Source: Marinospirillum sp031581385
GTDB taxonomy: Bacteria > Pseudomonadota > Gammaproteobacteria > Pseudomonadales > Halomonadaceae
Length of the DNA: 64,000 nt
Direction: 5' to 3'
Assembly (NCBI RefSeq): GCF_044810985.1
Contig: NZ_CP085242.1
Span: 1,860,001-1,924,000 of the forward strand
A program made the translations under genes and the position numbers. Under the pieces are notes generated by a model, which saw only the letters and a program-made list of their open reading frames with translations, did not search any database and was not told the origin of the DNA. Positions 53,461 through 61,238 of this stretch are shown here, one piece after another (the stretch's first letter is position 1; every line of letters starts with the position of its first letter).

Positions 53461-55298
53461 CAGGCCTGAAGAAAAACCTCTTTCCAGCCAGCTTTCCCTA
53501 CCAACAGTTCGATTTTTGTTGTTCATTTTTCAGTTGCCGGTTTTTGCCGACAACCGCTTGTGATTCTGTATTTCCTAGCCTTTTCTGGCCTCTATAAGCC
53601 AGTGTTTGTGCTGCTTGTAGTGCCTTTTTTCGGGGTTGGCTTGTCCCTGGCTCTACTGCTTTAGTGAACCAGCTTGCCATAGTGGGCCAGCTTTTCAATG
53701 TTGTGAATCAAGCAATACAACTGCCATTGCCCTTGAACTTTATCCTTGCCTCTCAAGCTGAAGCGGCTGAGTCTTTTGTTGGTACCGATATTGCCGAAAA
53801 CCGGCTCAACAACGGACATCCGGTGGCTGTAAATTTGCTTACCCTTGGGACTATCCACACGGTGTTTCATCCAGTCGGTATAGCTGGGTGGCCGTTTGTC
53901 ATTGAGTGGGAAGCTGACTTGTCTTCCCGTGCCATTTCTGTGATCAGCTGAGGCCGGATTTTTCATGCACTGATGTTTTTTCTTGCAGTTCCGGCATTGC
54001 AGCAGTCGACCTTCAAAATAAGCAGTGGGAACACCCTGGTCGTTGTCTCGGGTGCCTCGGTGGCTGATCTGGTTTCCCGCTGGGCAGATGCAGGTTATTT
54101 CAATGGGATCAAACTGGAACTCACTGGCCGGGATGAGTTGTTTGGCTTTGGGCTTGCCGGGTGTCTGGTGGCGTTTTCCGTACTTGTCTTTTTGGTGGGC
54201 GAACTTGGGATCACGGCTTCTGAATTGGTTGTCAGGGATGTAGGCGTTGATTTCATTCTCGTGCAAATACTTCATGTTGGCTTCATTAGCAAAGCCAGTA
54301 TCCGCAGTGACAACAATCTGATCTTTATAAAGGTCTTCGTTGAGGCTCAGTCGTTGGTAGCGGTCTTTGATTGTTTCCAGGATAGGTTGCAGGGTGTGGT
54401 GTTCCTGTCCTTCACCGAAGGCCTGGGCATCAATGATGATTTGATGCTTTTTGTCGACAGAAGCTACACCGTTATAGCCCTGGATGGTGCCCTTGCTAGT
54501 CGTCATTTTGGCCGACTGATTGTCGGTGATGTTGCTTTTGACTTCCTTGCCTCTTTTACTCTGCCCCTTCCTTGGGGTGTTGGTCTTTAGGAAGCGGTCA
54601 ACCTTTTCAGCGGCTTCATTCAGGGTCAGGATGGTTTGAGCTTTGCGAATGTCCTGATCCAATTCTTCCTCAGTTTCCCAGGTGTCTCTGTCCTGATGTT
54701 CGCTGAGGTGGTGACGGATCAGGCGTTTGAGTTTCTGGCGTTTTTGCTCCAGCTCTTTGAAGGTGCCTGACCACTCCTTGGCCGCATTGGAGCGCATTTT
54801 ACAGCCATCAATGGCAAAGAGTTCATGCCCCAAAAGCCCCTGCTGATCACAAACCAGCAGCACTTGCTCGAACAAGTCTTCAATGGCCTGGGGCTGGCTG
54901 CTGACAAAGTGGGCGATGGTCGTAAAGTGAGGAATGGTGTCGCAGGACAGAGCTTTGAAGATGATGTTGGTGTTGCAGCACCACTGGATTTGGCGGCTGG
55001 AAGTGATGCCCTTGGAGTAAGCAAACAGAATGATCTTTAGGAGGATGGCCGGATCATAAGCCGGGCGACCTTCAGCATCATTCTTGTAGGGCTGGTGGAA
55101 AGCAGAGAGATCGAGCTTTTCAGAGATCAGGTAGTGCAAGGCGTGTTCAAAAGTGCCTGGCTGCAGCTGATCCTGGTAATTAATCACCACCATGGCGGTC
55201 TGGTTGTAGTCGTAGTGTTTGAACTTGGGCATGAGAAAGGGCCGGTTGCTCAGGGATGGTTCATTTCAGCATAGCCAGGGAGGTTTTTCTACAGCCTG
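53461..55298 (-). mobile_element. IS1182-family insertion sequence
   Basis: Bounded by imperfect inverted repeats: CAGGCCTGAAGAAAAACCTC at 53461-53480 and its partner at 55280-55298, whose complement reads CAGGCTGTAGAAAAACCTC (one indel, one mismatch). Total about 1.84 kb with one transposase gene. It splits an integron attC: TATAAC on the left flank and the inner attC stem on the right. No clear target duplication was seen, so ends are accurate to a few bases. Confidence 0.78.
53661..55232 (-). CDS. IS1182-family transposase
   Basis: A 523-residue DDE transposase of normal family length. N-terminal GRPAYDPAILLKIILFAYSK, first Asp in ELFAIDGCKMRSNA, second in VVTADTGFANEANMKYL and Glu in MSVVEPVFGNIG. 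A zinc-like cysteine set (CRNCKKKHQC) lies near residue 425. The gene appears intact, so the element may still move. Confidence 0.93.
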   Translation of the reverse strand: MPKFKHYDYNQTAMVVINYQDQLQPGTFEHALHYLISEKLDLSAFHQPYKNDAEGRPAYDPAILLKIILFAYSKGITSSRQIQWCCNTNIIFKALSCDTIPHFTTIAHFVSSQPQAIEDLFEQVLLVCDQQGLLGHELFAIDGCKMRSNAAKEWSGTFKELEQKRQKLKRLIRHHLSEHQDRDTWETEEELDQDIRKAQTILTLNEAAEKVDRFLKTNTPRKGQSKRGKEVKSNITDNQSAKMTTSKGTIQGYNGVASVDKKHQIIIDAQAFGEGQEHHTLQPILETIKDRYQRLSLNEDLYKDQIVVTADTGFANEANMKYLHENEINAYIPDNQFRSRDPKFAHQKDKYGKRHQTPGKPKAKQLIPASEFQFDPIEITCICPAGNQISHRGTRDNDQGVPTAYFEGRLLQCRNCKKKHQCMKNPASADHRNGTGRQVSFPLNDKRPPSYTDWMKHRVDSPKGKQIYSHRMSVVEPVFGNIGTNKRLSRFSLRGKDKVQGQWQLYCLIHNIEKLAHYGKLVH

Positions 55299-55366
55299 AA
55301 TGCCCGCATTTGCGGCTGGTTTGGAGCGTAGCGGAAAACCTGTCCGGCAACATGTGTTTGTTATGA
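55299..55366 (-). repeat. attC-like site 1, interrupted by the IS
   Basis: GCATTTGCGG pairs with CCGGCAACATGT with extra bases as in attC stems, and GTTATGA (55360-55366) is the outer core, overlapping the stop of the membrane-protein gene. The other outer core, TATAAC, is left of the IS at 53456-53461. A GGAGCGTAGCGGA loop resembles that of sites 2 and 3. Confidence 0.7.
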
Positions 55367-56170
55367 ATTTTCTTCCAACTTACCAATAGATAATTCCAAG
55401 TAAGTTCCCAGGAACCAAACAAAACAAGCAGGCGCGATCCAAAGCAAAGCCATTAATAATGCTATATGAGCTTTCTCTACTGAGAATAGTACCAGTGCCA
55501 AAGCCAATTCCATCAATAGAATGAAAAAGGCATTACCGTGCTCTCGCAAATGTTTGTATGATTCTATAAATTCGTCGTGTTTAGAAGTACCGTCTTGTCG
55601 TTTGGCCCGCTCGGCAGCCAAACTTTTATAATAGCTGAATACATATGATTTATTGGACAACAAGGAAACTATGTACAAGTACAACTGCAAGCCAACAATA
55701 ATTAGGAACGCACTTATGGAGAATACTGAGAAGAAGTTTGCACCTTTGGCGGGAAACACGTTGTCAAAGAGCAGATAACCTGAGATGCCAAACGTAAGAA
55801 TTATGACTACAAATGATGCAATACTAACCAATCCGAAATTAATGCTCCCTATGCGAGTTGAATCACCATATTTTGATAAAAACACGCCTCTTAAAGCATG
55901 TAATACCAAAACGGGTGCACTGGCGACATAACAGAATGCCAAACCAATGGCTGCCAAAACCAAGGAGTGCCCAAAATCAATGTCGGATACACTTTTCATG
56001 CTTGGCAATATCTTCCCTTGGAGAGCAGAGTTACCATCGAAATTGAGAAAAGCAACGACAACCATACCTAAGACGGTTCCAACAAAATAGCGAACAAAAT
56101 AAAACTCCCACCATCGTCCGTTGTCGGAGTTCTTATTCCCCTTCATCTCTACAACAATTTCTCTTTTCAT
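55361..56170 (-). CDS. Cassette gene for a multi-helix membrane protein
   Basis: A 269-residue protein with about six membrane helices, the last pair near ILLMELALALVLFS and AHIALLMALLWIAPACFVW. The middle has a charged cytoplasmic loop (YKSLAAERAKRQDGTSKHD). No family recognised. It has its own downstream attC and begins 36 bases after the core of site 2, the layout of an integron cassette. The start at 56170 is weakly supported; an internal ATG eight codons later is possible. Confidence 0.75.
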   Translation of the reverse strand: MKREIVVEMKGNKNSDNGRWWEFYFVRYFVGTVLGMVVVAFLNFDGNSALQGKILPSMKSVSDIDFGHSLVLAAIGLAFCYVASAPVLVLHALRGVFLSKYGDSTRIGSINFGLVSIASFVVIILTFGISGYLLFDNVFPAKGANFFSVFSISAFLIIVGLQLYLYIVSLLSNKSYVFSYYKSLAAERAKRQDGTSKHDEFIESYKHLREHGNAFFILLMELALALVLFSVEKAHIALLMALLWIAPACFVWFLGTYLELSIGKLEENS

Positions 56171-56206
56171 ATAATCTCAATTAGTGCTTTGTAAGTCGGC
56201 CTACTT

Positions 56207-56278
56207 GCATAACGCCGCGCTCTGCGGTAATTTTGGAGCGCAGCGGAAAAATTGTCCGGCAGCAGCGCATTGTTATAG
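56207..56278 (-). repeat. attC-like site 2
   Basis: Outer cores GCATAAC (56207-56213) and GTTATAG (56272-56278). Arms GCGCTCTGCGG and CCGGCAGCAGCGC pair with extrahelical bases; inner AATTTT pairs with AAAATT around GGAGCGCAGCGG. Length 72 bases, in the usual range. Confidence 0.82.
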
Positions 56279-56285
56279 CCCCAAG

Positions 56286-57599
56286 CTAAATTTCGAATTC
56301 GATAATCTTGGTTTCTATTTCTTCATATTCTTCACATATAACCCGAATATCAATCGTATGCTTCCCTGACTTCAAAGGAGCTATCATATATTCATCATCA
56401 AATACCATTCGTCTCGTATGGAGCAAGCTGTCAATTTTTACTGTGATTTTCTGCCCATCTAGATCTGTCCACCATTTCTGATTTACAGGACTAATGAGCT
56501 TCGTATTAAATGCATGAGTTATCGGCGCCAACTGAGCGAATGTACTTCCAACCCCAAGCTGGGAGTGCAATCTTGATAGCGCCGAATTCTGCTTTCTATA
56601 TTCGGATTGCGCGCGAGCCAAGGGGTTAAGTGGAATGGGAGATTCTGGCTCACTATGCTCTTCGTCATTTTCATACACATAGAGTCCTTCAGAGAACTCT
56701 ATATCAATGTAGACATTATTGGCCTTTATCGTTCCACTATTGGAAACCTCAATTACTAGCGGGACTGAATAGTTTTTTATTCTAAAAATTCTCTCGCATT
56801 CACTATTGTATTCTTCTAGCTCACCAAGACTTGGAATCGCGTTATTGTAATTCTCGATATCTTCGTCTGAAATGTACTCTGATAAATGAGCATCTACATC
56901 GTTCATGCTCATCGCGTTGGGAATCACGACCTTTTCATACGAATCAAAACTTTCATCGATAACTGGCTGCGTTATATCAAGTTCTATTTCAGGAGCTTTT
57001 AAAGAGATCCTTGACTCAAGTTCTACAACTCGTTCTCTTAGCTCCCGATTCTCTTTGCTCAGAGCTGATAACTCCTTCGAAAGAGCTTCGTCGGCATTAG
57101 CACTATCTCCCCTAATCCATCCCACCCCTGGCTTTTGCATAATTTGCTTCATCAGCGATATTGAAACACTTTTAATAAGCTGATCCTTTGTGTCCCAAAA
57201 TTGCGCCATTTTTGAGTTTTTTAACACCAACTCTCTAAACCTAATAATGTCCGTCAGGTCATCGTCTCTTCTGTCCTTGGACAAGGAAACCATGTCACTC
57301 ATTACAAAAGCAAGAATTGGTATCTTTTTCTCTAAGGCATACTCGTATTCTTTTTGAGTAAAACTAATACCATCTGATGTTTTTGATCCATATCTCAAAC
57401 CTAAAACAAGAATATAATAATCACTTACTTCAATGGTTCTTCTGATTATTTCCCATTGATCTTCATCTTCTGCACTAAACATCTCCATACCAATTGGTAT
57501 GTGGTACATCTCCAAAATAGCTTTAATTATGCTTTCTCTTTCGTCCACTAAATCAGAGTAAGTTGAACTCAAAAACACTTGATATTTTGTTGATTTCAA
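56286..57599 (-). CDS. DUF4062 (TIR-like) protein, cassette gene
   Basis: A 437-residue protein. The N-terminal 100 residues are DUF4062: YQVFLSSTYSDLVDERESI, then GMEMFSAEDEDQW, YYILVLGLRYGS and SFTQKEYEYALEKKIPILAF. A coiled-coil stretch (ELSALSKENRELRERVVELE) near residue 185 suggests oligomerisation, and the C-terminal half looks like beta-rich binding domains. DUF4062 has a TIR-related fold found in several phage-defence proteins, so this may be a sensing or NAD-related protein (inference). It is followed by attC site 2. Confidence 0.82.
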   Translation of the reverse strand: MKSTKYQVFLSSTYSDLVDERESIIKAILEMYHIPIGMEMFSAEDEDQWEIIRRTIEVSDYYILVLGLRYGSKTSDGISFTQKEYEYALEKKIPILAFVMSDMVSLSKDRRDDDLTDIIRFRELVLKNSKMAQFWDTKDQLIKSVSISLMKQIMQKPGVGWIRGDSANADEALSKELSALSKENRELRERVVELESRISLKAPEIELDITQPVIDESFDSYEKVVIPNAMSMNDVDAHLSEYISDEDIENYNNAIPSLGELEEYNSECERIFRIKNYSVPLVIEVSNSGTIKANNVYIDIEFSEGLYVYENDEEHSEPESPIPLNPLARAQSEYRKQNSALSRLHSQLGVGSTFAQLAPITHAFNTKLISPVNQKWWTDLDGQKITVKIDSLLHTRRMVFDDEYMIAPLKSGKHTIDIRVICEEYEEIETKIIEFEI

Positions 57600-57626
57600 G
57601 ACGCCCCCTTGAATTCTTCTTGATAG

Positions 57627-57704
57627 CTATAACGCCCGCCATCACCGGTGACAAAACCGGAGCGAAGCGGAGGGTTTGGCATCCGGTGCATGGCCTGGTT
57701 AGGG
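57627..57704 (-). repeat. attC-like site 3
   Basis: Outer cores CTATAAC (57627-57633) and GTTAGGG (57698-57704). Arms GCCATCACCGG and CCGGTGCATGGC pair fully apart from one extrahelical base, the asymmetry that directs attC strand choice. Inner AAACC/GGTTT encloses GGAGCGAAGCGGAG. Confidence 0.85.
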
Positions 57705-57707
57705 AGC

Positions 57708-58334
57708 TTACCACCCATGGTCCATATCCTGCCGGATGCTGAGATATTCTGAGATACCAGCTGATGCTCCTTCTAATATGATAGCCATGGCACCGATGAC
57801 CTCGGATAGATTGCGTAGATTCAGGCGAGGTATCTCGAGTTTCACAGACTTCTTCCCCGATAGATCTTTTGGATACCTGAACGACGTTGACCGCGGATCT
57901 GCCTTTTCAAATTCGGCTATCAGCTTACCCACAATTTTCAAATGTTCGCGATTTCCCTCTGGCCAAACTTCAAGCAAGATTTCTCGGGTTGGTTGCCACA
58001 ACTTAGACAGACGATGCTCGGCCCCAACCTCATGGGGTTTGTCTAGTAAACGGCGGCCATCTTCAAGCAGTGACTTGAGTCTTAATTCCAAATATTGACG
58101 GTAAAGAAAGACTATTGGGAACACCAACGAATCGGCTGTTCCGTTTCTGTTATTAACGCTTTCGACCAACGAATCAGCTGCTTCTTTATACCCAACTATG
58201 TATAGCTCGGAAGCATCGTGGTACCAGTCTAGGCAAGCGTTCATCCACCAGTCGTCCGCCTCAGTGAACAGCTTGTCTTCAACATGGGGGAGTCTAATTT
58301 TGCCAGTTATGAGGTCCCGGAAATCGTCTGCCAT
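57708..58334 (-). CDS. Cassette gene of unknown function
   Basis: A 208-residue protein. The natural start is ATG 58334 (MADDFRDLITG), which follows AGGGAG; the longer frame to 58361 runs across the cassette core GTTAGGG at 58343-58349. A helical protein with a motif FLYRQYLELRLKSLLEDG near residue 80 that looks HEPN-like in a loose sense. No family recognised. It is followed by attC site 3 and is the outermost visible cassette. Confidence 0.75.
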   Translation of the reverse strand: MADDFRDLITGKIRLPHVEDKLFTEADDWWMNACLDWYHDASELYIVGYKEAADSLVESVNNRNGTADSLVFPIVFLYRQYLELRLKSLLEDGRRLLDKPHEVGAEHRLSKLWQPTREILLEVWPEGNREHLKIVGKLIAEFEKADPRSTSFRYPKDLSGKKSVKLEIPRLNLRNLSEVIGAMAIILEGASAGISEYLSIRQDMDHGW

Positions 58335-58342
58335 GATTGACT

Positions 58343-58349
58343 CCCTAAC
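58343..58349 (-). other. Cassette-array outer core (attI or attC edge)
   Basis: GTTAGGG on the minus strand, identical to the core of attC site 3, eight bases before the last cassette gene start. No attC stem follows on the outer side, so it may be an attI remnant or the end of the array. Confidence 0.55.
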
Positions 58350-58809
58350 ATTTTTATTCATGAGACCCCCTCGTTATTTTTAAGCCATTCGAAGGAGGTT
58401 ATTCGCTTTTAGTACATTGATTACAAAGCAATTATTCTGTGCATACCTACTAACTATCCACTACCAAAACCGTGCATGCACGCTTTCCAATTTTGCCTTG
58501 CCTGCTATCTCCACAGCTGCATCCCCAGGCCTTTGAATACATTGCTCTTTTTGGATTAATCAGCTGTTTTTGAGCATTACTGGCAAACAAAGTGTGCGTG
58601 CTTGGATTACAGCTTTCACGCTACCGCCCCAGGGAATGAGGTCATGGTAAGACTCGCATCCTGCGGGGGTGGGGTACTCCTGTAGTTTCTTTTTTATCAA
58701 AGCTGGCTCTTGGGTGCAAGTTTACCTATCCCGGATGTTTCAGTTGCTTTGTCTCTACCCCTCAATGTACTGTACAAGTATCAGTATCAGCTTTTTTGGA
58801 GACTTTTCG
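58350..58809. other. Noncoding region between the cassette array and umuD
   Basis: 460 bases without a gene. It has no recognisable integrase remnant. The palindrome GTGCATGCAC near 58473 and the SOS-box-like site before umuD are the only structured elements I see. Confidence 0.6.
58768..58786 (+). promoter_or_regulatory. Candidate LexA (SOS) box of umuDC
   Basis: TACTG, nine bases, CAGTA: a palindromic LexA-like site 23 bases before umuD. The usual spacing in E. coli and Pseudomonas is ten bases, so this is one base short. Position and palindrome still make SOS control likely. Confidence 0.6.
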
Positions 58810-59238
58810 ATGCGTGTCAGTTACGTCAGTGAGTCCGGTGATTTCCCGGAAATGCCCTTGCCGCTTTACCTGGAGCGGGTTGCAGCGGGTTTTCCTTCCC
58901 CGGCTCAGGATTATGTGGAGCAGGCGCTGGACTTGAATCAACTACTGGTTAAACGTCCAGCCTCTACGTTTTTTGTTCGCGCCGAAGGGGATTCGATGAT
59001 TGAAGCGGGGATTTTCCCGGATGATTTGCTGGTGGTGGATCGCTCCTTGAATGCAGCCGATGGCGATACGGTGATTGCCGGGTTCAATGGTGAGCTGACA
59101 GTTAAGCAGCTCCAGTTGCATCCCACGCCCCGCCTGGTACCTTGCAACTGCAATTATTCCCCGATTGTGATTCCTGAAGGCGCTGATCTGGAGATTCTGG
59201 GTGTGGTGACCAATGTCATTCATCACATGAGGAAGTAG
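58810..59238 (+). CDS. umuD: UmuD, SOS-regulated polymerase V subunit precursor
   Basis: A 142-residue S24 peptidase-like protein. ATG 58810 follows GGAG at eight bases; the longer frame upstream crosses the SOS box and is not used. Catalytic Ser62 lies in AEGDSMIEAG and Lys99 in GELTVKQL, with the self-cleavage site A26-G27 in VAAGFPSP, two residues later than in E. coli. Cleaved UmuD' joins UmuC to form Pol V for translesion synthesis. umuC starts three bases after its stop. Confidence 0.95.
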   Translation: MRVSYVSESGDFPEMPLPLYLERVAAGFPSPAQDYVEQALDLNQLLVKRPASTFFVRAEGDSMIEAGIFPDDLLVVDRSLNAADGDTVIAGFNGELTVKQLQLHPTPRLVPCNCNYSPIVIPEGADLEILGVVTNVIHHMRK

Positions 59239-59241
59239 GCC

Positions 59242-60510
59242 ATGCCGGTGTTTGCCCTGGTGGATTGCAATAACTTCTATGTCTCCTGCGAGAAGCTGTT
59301 CCGACCTGATTTGAAACACACGCCGGTGGTGGTGCTGTCCAATAACGATGGTTGTGTGGTGGCCCGTTCCAAAGAGGCCAAGGCTCTGGGCATCAAGATG
59401 GGTGTCCCTGTATTCAAAATCCGCCATGAGATAGAGCGCCACGGCATTGTTTGTTTTTCTTCGAACTATTCTTTTTATGCCGATTTGTCGCAGCGGGTCA
59501 TGACGATTCTGGAAGAGTTGGCCCCGCGTGTGGAGGTCTATTCCATTGATGAAGCTTTTCTGGATCTGACCGGTGTTGAGGCCTGCACTTCTCTGGAAGC
59601 CTTTGGTCAGCAGGTACGCGGCACAGTCGACCAGTGGACGGGCATTCAGGTCTGTGTTGGCATTGCCCCCACCAAAACCCTGGCCAAGTTGGCCAATCAT
59701 GGAGCCAAGTCCTACCCGGCCACTCAGGGGGTGGTGGATCTCACGGCTAAAGAAAGACAGCGCAAACTCATGGCCCTGCTGCCGGTGAATGAAGTCTGGG
59801 GGATTGGCGGCAGGCTCAAAGCTCGGCTGGAGTTAATGGGCATCAAAACTGCCCTGGATCTGGCCGATGCCGACCCCCACATGATCCGTAAACGCTTTTC
59901 CGTGGTGGTTGAGAAAACGGTGCGGGAGCTGAATGGCATTGCCTGCCTGGGTCTGGAAGAAACCCCGGCGATCAAAAAAGAGATTGTCTGTTCGCGTTCA
60001 TTTGGGGAGCGGATTACTGATTTTCATGCCATGCGCGAAGCCATCAGTGAATACGCCACCCGAGGCGCTGAAAAACTGCGCGGCGAAGGCCGAATCGCCA
60101 AGCAACTGACGGTGTTTATCCGCACCAGCCCTTTCAACAACCAGGAACCTCAATACAGCAATGCCGCCACCCTGGAAATGGTCACCCCTACCGATGACAC
60201 CCGCAGCCTGATTGAAGCCGCTCACCGGGGCCTGGAAACCATCTGGAAGGACGGTTTTCGCTATGCCAGAGGCGGCATTTTACTTTCCGACTTTTACGAC
60301 CCCAACTGCTACCAGCCGGAGCTGTTTGATGATGTGAAGGACAAACCCAAAAGCAAAGAACTCATGCAGGCTCTGGATCACATCAACCAGAAAGGCTTGG
60401 GCAAAGTTTTCTTTGCCGCCCAGGGCATTCAGAAAGGCTGGAGCATGAAGCGCGATCACCTGTCACCCGCCTATACCACTCGCTGGAGTGATGTGCCTAG
60501 GGTAAAGTAG
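59242..60510 (+). CDS. umuC: UmuC, DNA polymerase V catalytic subunit
   Basis: A 422-residue Y-family polymerase: N-terminal FALVDCNNFYVSCEKLF with the first catalytic Asp, YSIDEAFLDLTG with the catalytic Asp-Glu, and the C-terminal DUF4113 zone. It copies across damaged bases. Full length, no disruption. Operon with umuD. Its base composition matches the core genes, so this marks the return to the chromosome. Confidence 0.96.
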   Translation: MPVFALVDCNNFYVSCEKLFRPDLKHTPVVVLSNNDGCVVARSKEAKALGIKMGVPVFKIRHEIERHGIVCFSSNYSFYADLSQRVMTILEELAPRVEVYSIDEAFLDLTGVEACTSLEAFGQQVRGTVDQWTGIQVCVGIAPTKTLAKLANHGAKSYPATQGVVDLTAKERQRKLMALLPVNEVWGIGGRLKARLELMGIKTALDLADADPHMIRKRFSVVVEKTVRELNGIACLGLEETPAIKKEIVCSRSFGERITDFHAMREAISEYATRGAEKLRGEGRIAKQLTVFIRTSPFNNQEPQYSNAATLEMVTPTDDTRSLIEAAHRGLETIWKDGFRYARGGILLSDFYDPNCYQPELFDDVKDKPKSKELMQALDHINQKGLGKVFFAAQGIQKGWSMKRDHLSPAYTTRWSDVPRVK

Positions 60511-60548
60511 TCGTCAGCATTCCACGCGTTTCTACACAAGGAGGTTTT

Positions 60549-61043
60549 GTGTCTTTTGAAATTATCAAACCCGTCGATCACCTTCCCCTTGATCGTGCCT
60601 ATTTTGATAAGCGGGTGCGCAGGCTTTACCAGGAGGATTTAATCCATTTTTACTCCGTTCCTTCCACACCCAAGTGGCTAGTCACTACACTACTGCAACT
60701 AATTAACATGCCTTATGAAGCCCCGATCACTGAAGATGATTTCAAAGACTGGCTGGATAGTGCCAAAAGTTTGTATGTAGCCGTATTATCCGACCCCGAC
60801 AAGAGCTTGCCTGAACTGACCAGAGAGGCGGTGGAACAAGTAAAGACTGATGTTCATCCAGAAAACGGAGATTACCAGTGCATTCATATATTACAGGATA
60901 AGGAAGACCTTCCTGATCTGGAGGATTATGACGACAGCCTCAACATTCTTTTTGAGTTTTTTCCAGAAGGGACGATTCAAATCGGTTCTGCTTATTGCCC
61001 AACCAGAAACAACACCATCTATTTGTTGATCGCTTCTGCTTAG
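60549..61043 (+). CDS. Hypothetical protein
   Basis: A 164-residue acidic protein. GTG 60549 follows AAGGAGG at four bases, a strong signal. No signal peptide or membrane helix, and no family recognised. Segments such as DFKDWLDSAKSLYVAVLSDP and LNILFEFFPEGTIQIGSAY give no catalytic hint. It is 38 bases after umuC and could share the transcript. An immunity-like or structural role is not supported or excluded. Confidence 0.72.
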   Translation: MSFEIIKPVDHLPLDRAYFDKRVRRLYQEDLIHFYSVPSTPKWLVTTLLQLINMPYEAPITEDDFKDWLDSAKSLYVAVLSDPDKSLPELTREAVEQVKTDVHPENGDYQCIHILQDKEDLPDLEDYDDSLNILFEFFPEGTIQIGSAYCPTRNNTIYLLIASA

Positions 61044-61238
61044 CTCAAAGCTACCCCCTCACCTACAGGGAATGGATGATTGCGTAGCTACACAAATCAA
61101 TGCGAGGTTGCCTTGCAAAGTGAAATCAAACGCTGGGGAATAGCGCTGCCGTGCGACTTTCCAGCAAGATTTTGGCGCAAGCCAAACTGGAGGTATCCAG
61201 CCCCCCCAGAAGGCCTCACGCAAGGTAAACCTTCTCCA

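Noticed and set aside
58669..58809. An N-terminal extension of UmuD
   Set aside because: It would cross the SOS box and lacks a ribosome binding site; the start at 58810 gives the normal length.
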